From Thermococcus peptonophilus (GTDB taxonomy: Archaea > Methanobacteriota_B > Thermococci > Thermococcales > Thermococcaceae), in contig NZ_CP014750.1 of NCBI RefSeq assembly GCF_001592435.1, positions 1,178,001 to 1,242,000 of the forward strand: a DNA stretch of 64,000 nt, in the 5' to 3' direction. The notes under the pieces are model-generated. The model was not told the origin of the DNA. It saw only the letters and a program-made list of their open reading frames with translations, and made no database searches. The translations under genes and the position numbers were made by a program. Positions 60,282 to 64,000 of this stretch are shown one piece after another. Positions within the stretch are counted from its first letter, which is position 1. Each line of letters begins with the position of its first letter.

Positions 60282-60563
60282 GTATTCAACACCGTCAATG
60301 TCTGTGGAATCAGCCTTAAAATATTTTCTGTGTTGATGTCTTCTATCTACCTTTTCTATACTCACAACTACTGTCTACAAAACCACGAAAGACATACAGT
60401 GTAAGTAGGACTTCCTTAAAAGATTACTAGAGGCTGTATATTGCCCGTAGCATTATAGAATTCATAATGCACACAAAAAATTATTAAGAATAAAGATTGT
60501 GGGATATAGCGTATGGGGATCGTTAGTGATTAATTGCAGAGGAGGTAAGAGGAGGTAATAACT

Positions 60564-61895
60564 ATGGACGATATTATTCTGATAATCCTCGACACGCTTC
60601 GCAAAGACTATGGGGAAAAGTACCTTAACCCCATATTACGAAGATATGGGTTTGTCTACTATTCAAATGCGATTGCGCCATCGCCTTGGACATTCCCAAG
60701 TCATGTCTCAATATTTACTGGGAAGTACCCAGCAATCCATGGAGTACATGAAACCCGTGATATGAAGATACCAAAGATCAGAATCAGAGAACATTCACGG
60801 TTCCTTACTACACAACTTTCTGGGATGGGATATAATACAGTACTAATAAGTGCGAACTCTTTAATTCAACCTAACTTTGGATTTCGTGGGTTCAATGAGG
60901 TATATGACATTTTCTGGTATCCTGAAAAACTTTCGCATAAGGATGTAGAAATTATCAAAAAATACAAATCAAAAAATTCCGGGTACCTATCAACTGCCAT
61001 TAACTTAATCTATCATAGAAAATTTGAAGTTCTCTGGAGGGCGGTTGAGGATGTTATATTATACAAAAAGATTCTATCACGTATCAGGAGATATCCCCTT
61101 GATAAGGGGATTAATAAAGCCATTTCAATTCTAAAGAATCTTGACTTAAAAGATAAGAACTTTATCGTTATAAACCTAATGGAAGTTCATGAACCATATA
61201 GTATGAAATATCCAGCATTAGGGGGGATTGTCACTACCCTTACTGGAAAGGTTACTAAAGAGCTTATAGAAGATTGGAGAAAAGGGTATCAAAAAGAGGC
61301 AGAATATCTAAGAAATAAATTAGAAATACTTTTAGGAATCTTAAAACAGAAAGGCCTTTTTGAGAACTCCCTGGTTATAATAACTAGTGATCATGGGCAA
61401 CTTTTGGGGGAGAATAATCGTTTAGGACATGGTGTATTTTTGGATGATGAACTAATTAGAGTTCCTTTATGGATAAAATATCCAGACGCTCTTTCTGAAG
61501 TATCGATTGACAATACAAGTGAAGAATCTGCCCAGTATATTTCTCTGATCAGGTTATACAACACTATAATAGAAGCTGCAATTGGAGACGGAGCATCTTC
61601 CTTATCGGATAAGATTGTGTTTTCTGAAACATATGGTAATCCCAGCCCCATTCCATCGGATAAGTTATCCCCCGAACTAAAATCCAGGATAGAAGATATA
61701 GAGAAGCATCGCATAGCCATCTACTACAAGAACTTCAAGGGCATCTTCAACGTTACCGACTGGAAGTTCGAGGAGATAAAATCCTATGACCCCAACATTA
61801 AGGTTACAGAAGACGTTGTGAAACACATGAAAAAAGAAGTCGTAAAGTTCCTCAAAACGGCCACCGTGGCAAAAGTCCCGAAGATAAAGCTCTAA
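60564..61895 (+). CDS. Sulfatase-fold protein, copy 2
   Basis: GGAGGTAATAACT precedes the ATG. The 443-residue protein parallels copy 1: ILDTLRKDYG, SPWTFPSHVSIFTGKYP, NLMEVHEPYS and ITSDHGQLLGENNRLGHG. The last about 60 residues are almost the same as in copy 1 (IAIYYKNFKGIFNVTDWKFEE). From about 61690 the DNA turns GC-rich while the protein stays homologous, so the 3' end looks like a different allele joined to an AT-rich body. Role in glycan modification (sulfate or phosphoester) is inferred. Confidence 0.8.
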   Translation: MDDIILIILDTLRKDYGEKYLNPILRRYGFVYYSNAIAPSPWTFPSHVSIFTGKYPAIHGVHETRDMKIPKIRIREHSRFLTTQLSGMGYNTVLISANSLIQPNFGFRGFNEVYDIFWYPEKLSHKDVEIIKKYKSKNSGYLSTAINLIYHRKFEVLWRAVEDVILYKKILSRIRRYPLDKGINKAISILKNLDLKDKNFIVINLMEVHEPYSMKYPALGGIVTTLTGKVTKELIEDWRKGYQKEAEYLRNKLEILLGILKQKGLFENSLVIITSDHGQLLGENNRLGHGVFLDDELIRVPLWIKYPDALSEVSIDNTSEESAQYISLIRLYNTIIEAAIGDGASSLSDKIVFSETYGNPSPIPSDKLSPELKSRIEDIEKHRIAIYYKNFKGIFNVTDWKFEEIKSYDPNIKVTEDVVKHMKKEVVKFLKTATVAKVPKIKL

Positions 61896-63421
61896 ACAAA
61901 CTTCCTTAAAATCTTCTTTATTCTCCCCAGGTTTATTCCTAGCCTCTTCTCCACCGTCAACAAAAGTTCAACATCCTCCCTGTCAATGCTCCTGCTTAAA
62001 AGCACCAGCAGAGCATAGACCGCCAGGAAAACGACGAGCACCGGGATCGCGTGCCATATGTCTTCCACGTCCAGATTCAGCCATTTAAGAACTCCAAGCA
62101 AAAGGAAGCTGATTCCCAGCGGCTTCACGTAGTTCCAGCTGAATGGATGTATCCCAGTCATCTTATAAAGCCAGTATGACCTGAAGACGTTGGCCACGAA
62201 GTAGGAAACCGCCGTGGCGACGGCGGCACCGACCATTCCATACCGGGGTATCAAAGCTAGATTCAGGGAGATGTTGGATACCACGGCAAAGGTGTCCCCT
62301 ACCATGTTGAGCTTTGGCTTTCCAATAACGATAAGCGTCATGCCGTTTAGTCCCAGAAACGTGTGGAACATGAACCCCAGAGACAGTATCTGGAGTGCCG
62401 GTGCGGCGGAGACGTATTTCTCGCCGAAGAGGAAGGATATGGTGGCCTTTGGAAAGAGGAACATGACGGCAAATATGGGGAGCGTCAGGAGGAACACCCA
62501 CTTCGTCAGGATCTGATAGACCCTCCCCATCTCCCCGATCTTCCCCTGGGCGTACAGTGACGTGACTATGGGGGAATAGATTACAGACGCAGAACCCAGA
62601 AAGATGGGGATCAACCTTGCCAGGGGAGTGGCCGCATTGTACAATCCTACGACCTCCGAGCCCTTGTAATAGCCGAGCATCAGCGTGTCGGTCCATGTCA
62701 TCAAAAAATTCAGAATTCCAACGAACATCAGGGGGAGGGAAAAGAGAACCAGCTTTTTCCCGAGGGCAGGATCAAAAGAGGGCTTTACGTTAAAAAGCCG
62801 GATCCTGTGCACCTCAAAGACCAGGGCCAGAAATACCGCCGATTGAGTCAGGATGTACATCCAGAATATTGAAGTAAACGGGAGGCCGAGAACAGCCATG
62901 AGCACAACGAGTACAAGCCAGACTATCGGATAGACTATGTTCCTGAAGTACACCTGCTCCCTGACCCTTCCGAAGCCCCTGGAAACCGCAACCACCACAC
63001 TTGTCAGGGCCCAGAACGGCAGGGCAAGGGCGGCTATCTTTAATGCGTAGACCAGCCTCTCCTCGCTGAACACCCGGGCAGCAAAGCCCGAGCCGAGCAC
63101 CAGGAGCACCGTGATTACAAAACTGCTCGCCGCGACAATAACCAGAGCCGTTGAGACCAGATCCCCAATCTTAGAAGGCTCCCTCTCCCTGTAGAACGCC
63201 ACCTCCCTCGGCAGGGCGTTCTGAAAGCCCAGCGTCGCCACAACGAGAGCGATGTTCAGCACCGTCAGGGCTAGATTAAACACTCCATACTCTCCAGTGG
63301 AAAAGTACCTCGCTATCACCGCCCGGCTTAAAAACCCGAAGAGCATCGAAATAATCGTCCCGGCAAAGACGATCCCCGTTCCCCTTGCAATCTTCTGCAG
63401 TGCCTGGCTCGCCTCGCTCAT
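61892..63421 (-). CDS. Oligosaccharide flippase, Wzx/MATE-type (polysaccharide biosynthesis)
   Basis: GGTGAAATCC before the ATG at 63421 (MSEASQALQKIARGTG) sets the start. The 509-residue protein has about 14 membrane segments and the Wzx pattern: GIVFAGTIISMLFGFLSRAVIARYF at the start, FQNALPREVAFYRE, MTWTDTLMLGYYKG and PIVTSLYAQGKIGEM. It would move lipid-linked glycan repeat units across the membrane. Gene is GC-rich like the chromosome core and overlaps copy 2 sulfatase by four bases. Confidence 0.88.
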   Translation of the reverse strand: MSEASQALQKIARGTGIVFAGTIISMLFGFLSRAVIARYFSTGEYGVFNLALTVLNIALVVATLGFQNALPREVAFYREREPSKIGDLVSTALVIVAASSFVITVLLVLGSGFAARVFSEERLVYALKIAALALPFWALTSVVVAVSRGFGRVREQVYFRNIVYPIVWLVLVVLMAVLGLPFTSIFWMYILTQSAVFLALVFEVHRIRLFNVKPSFDPALGKKLVLFSLPLMFVGILNFLMTWTDTLMLGYYKGSEVVGLYNAATPLARLIPIFLGSASVIYSPIVTSLYAQGKIGEMGRVYQILTKWVFLLTLPIFAVMFLFPKATISFLFGEKYVSAAPALQILSLGFMFHTFLGLNGMTLIVIGKPKLNMVGDTFAVVSNISLNLALIPRYGMVGAAVATAVSYFVANVFRSYWLYKMTGIHPFSWNYVKPLGISFLLLGVLKWLNLDVEDIWHAIPVLVVFLAVYALLVLLSRSIDREDVELLLTVEKRLGINLGRIKKILRKFV

Positions 63422-63437
63422 GGATTTCACCTTTAGT

Positions 63438-64000
63438 CTATTGGTTGTTCTTAATAATCTCCTCAAGCTCTCTGAGTCTCCTCTCAAAGAGCTTCTCTTC
63501 GAAGACCCTGAATCCGACGTAATCCGCCAGCATTACCTTAATGTCTTCCTTGTACTGACTTTCGTTTAAAACTTCATAAATTGAAGCTGGCTTGTAGCTC
63601 TTAGCCTTATAAAGCTCTCTTAGAATGTCCCTCCTGAGATGGAAGTCCTTCTCACGCCACACATCTCTTTTCTTATAGAAGCCCATTATAAGAGAGTAAA
63701 CATCAATTACGTCCTTCCAGTGCTTGTCCCTCTTGTCGTCTGGATAATCCTCCGCATTGGTGTAGATGTCGAACTTTAAAGCCAAGACTGCCTCAGGAAA
63801 AGCAACGTCAACATCCCCTTCAGCAATTAGATCCCTGCCGAAGTCACGAACTTCAAAGTGAACCTTTGAATAATATCTATTCCCGAAAATTGACGAAGCG
63901 AATGGGGTGTCAAAGCTGAGCTGAGAAGGCTTTTTATCAAAGAGGAAATCCACCTTCACATCTTCCCTGACGATTAAGGTTTTGATGGGCTTTGCAAATC
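63438..64000 (-). CDS. Partial nucleotidyltransferase-like protein (AbiEii/AbiGii type?), 5' end beyond window
   Basis: The frame is open to the window edge, so at least 187 C-terminal residues are seen. The stretch VREDVKVDFLFD and later FPEAVLALKFDIYTNAEDYPDDKRDKHWKDVIDVYSLI resemble AbiEii-type nucleotidyltransferase toxins, in which a KxDxL strand carries a metal Asp and Arg/Lys-Asp-xxDxY helices follow. The GTG at 63959 is an internal codon. If the call is right it may have a partner antitoxin upstream of the window. Identity is tentative. Confidence 0.45.
   Translation of the reverse strand, partial: FAKPIKTLIVREDVKVDFLFDKKPSQLSFDTPFASSIFGNRYYSKVHFEVRDFGRDLIAEGDVDVAFPEAVLALKFDIYTNAEDYPDDKRDKHWKDVIDVYSLIMGFYKKRDVWREKDFHLRRDILRELYKAKSYKPASIYEVLNESQYKEDIKVMLADYVGFRVFEEKLFERRLRELEEIIKNNQ

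Overview
The window is chromosomal DNA of a hyperthermophilic euryarchaeon of the order Thermococcales, most likely a Thermococcus. The evidence is GGTGAT/GGAGGTG ribosome-binding sites, TATA-box promoters with several probable leaderless starts, a maltodextrin operon with amylopullulanase under a TrmB-like regulator, an RNase P Pop5-type subunit, archaeal CCA-adding enzyme and IleRS, and a class II ribonucleotide reductase with two inteins. I saw no rRNA, tRNA or CRISPR array.

Layout. 1-3057: AT-rich accessory end holding the 3' part of a type I restriction subunit HsdR, a coupled YgjP/DUF45 metalloprotease-like gene and two unknown genes. 3058-3403: gene-free stretch with repeats, a stem-loop and a good candidate C/D box guide RNA. 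3404-8166: methyltransferase, M20 peptidase, metallo-beta-lactamase-fold hydrolase, phosphohexomutase, UPF0146. 8200-19614: starch/maltodextrin locus (malE-malF-malG-amylopullulanase-malK on the minus strand, divergent TrmB-like regulator and glycogen synthase), with a TGM operator directly downstream of the malE TATA box. 19611-32215: housekeeping block (RNase P subunit, radical SAM, DUF835, ileS, a frameshifted inosine/xanthosine triphosphatase, EamA transporter, uncharacterised GH57 enzyme, cca, thpR, purine phosphoribosyltransferase).

32216-35622 is the most interesting locus: an AT-rich four-gene operon that looks like an archaeal RiPP (modified peptide) system. A 43-residue Cys/Gly-rich precursor starts at a TTG behind a near-perfect Shine-Dalgarno sequence; then come a PqqD-like/radical SAM/SPASM enzyme, an ABC ATPase and an ABC-2 permease. 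The precursor lies out of frame inside an apparent N-terminal extension of the enzyme, so automatic annotation can easily miss it.

35681-49948: intein-containing ribonucleotide reductase, a ferritin-like protein, a HAD phosphatase and an envelope-type MoxR/DUF58/DUF4350/DUF4129/DUF1616 membrane cluster. 50109-63421: surface glycan locus (GT2 and GT4 glycosyltransferases, two sulfatase-fold proteins, UDP-galactopyranose mutase with a putative galactofuranosyltransferase, membrane proteins, flippase). Several genes there change base composition internally, which suggests recombinational shuffling. The window ends inside a probable AbiEii-like nucleotidyltransferase gene.

All functional calls come from motifs and context read by eye; no database search was run.
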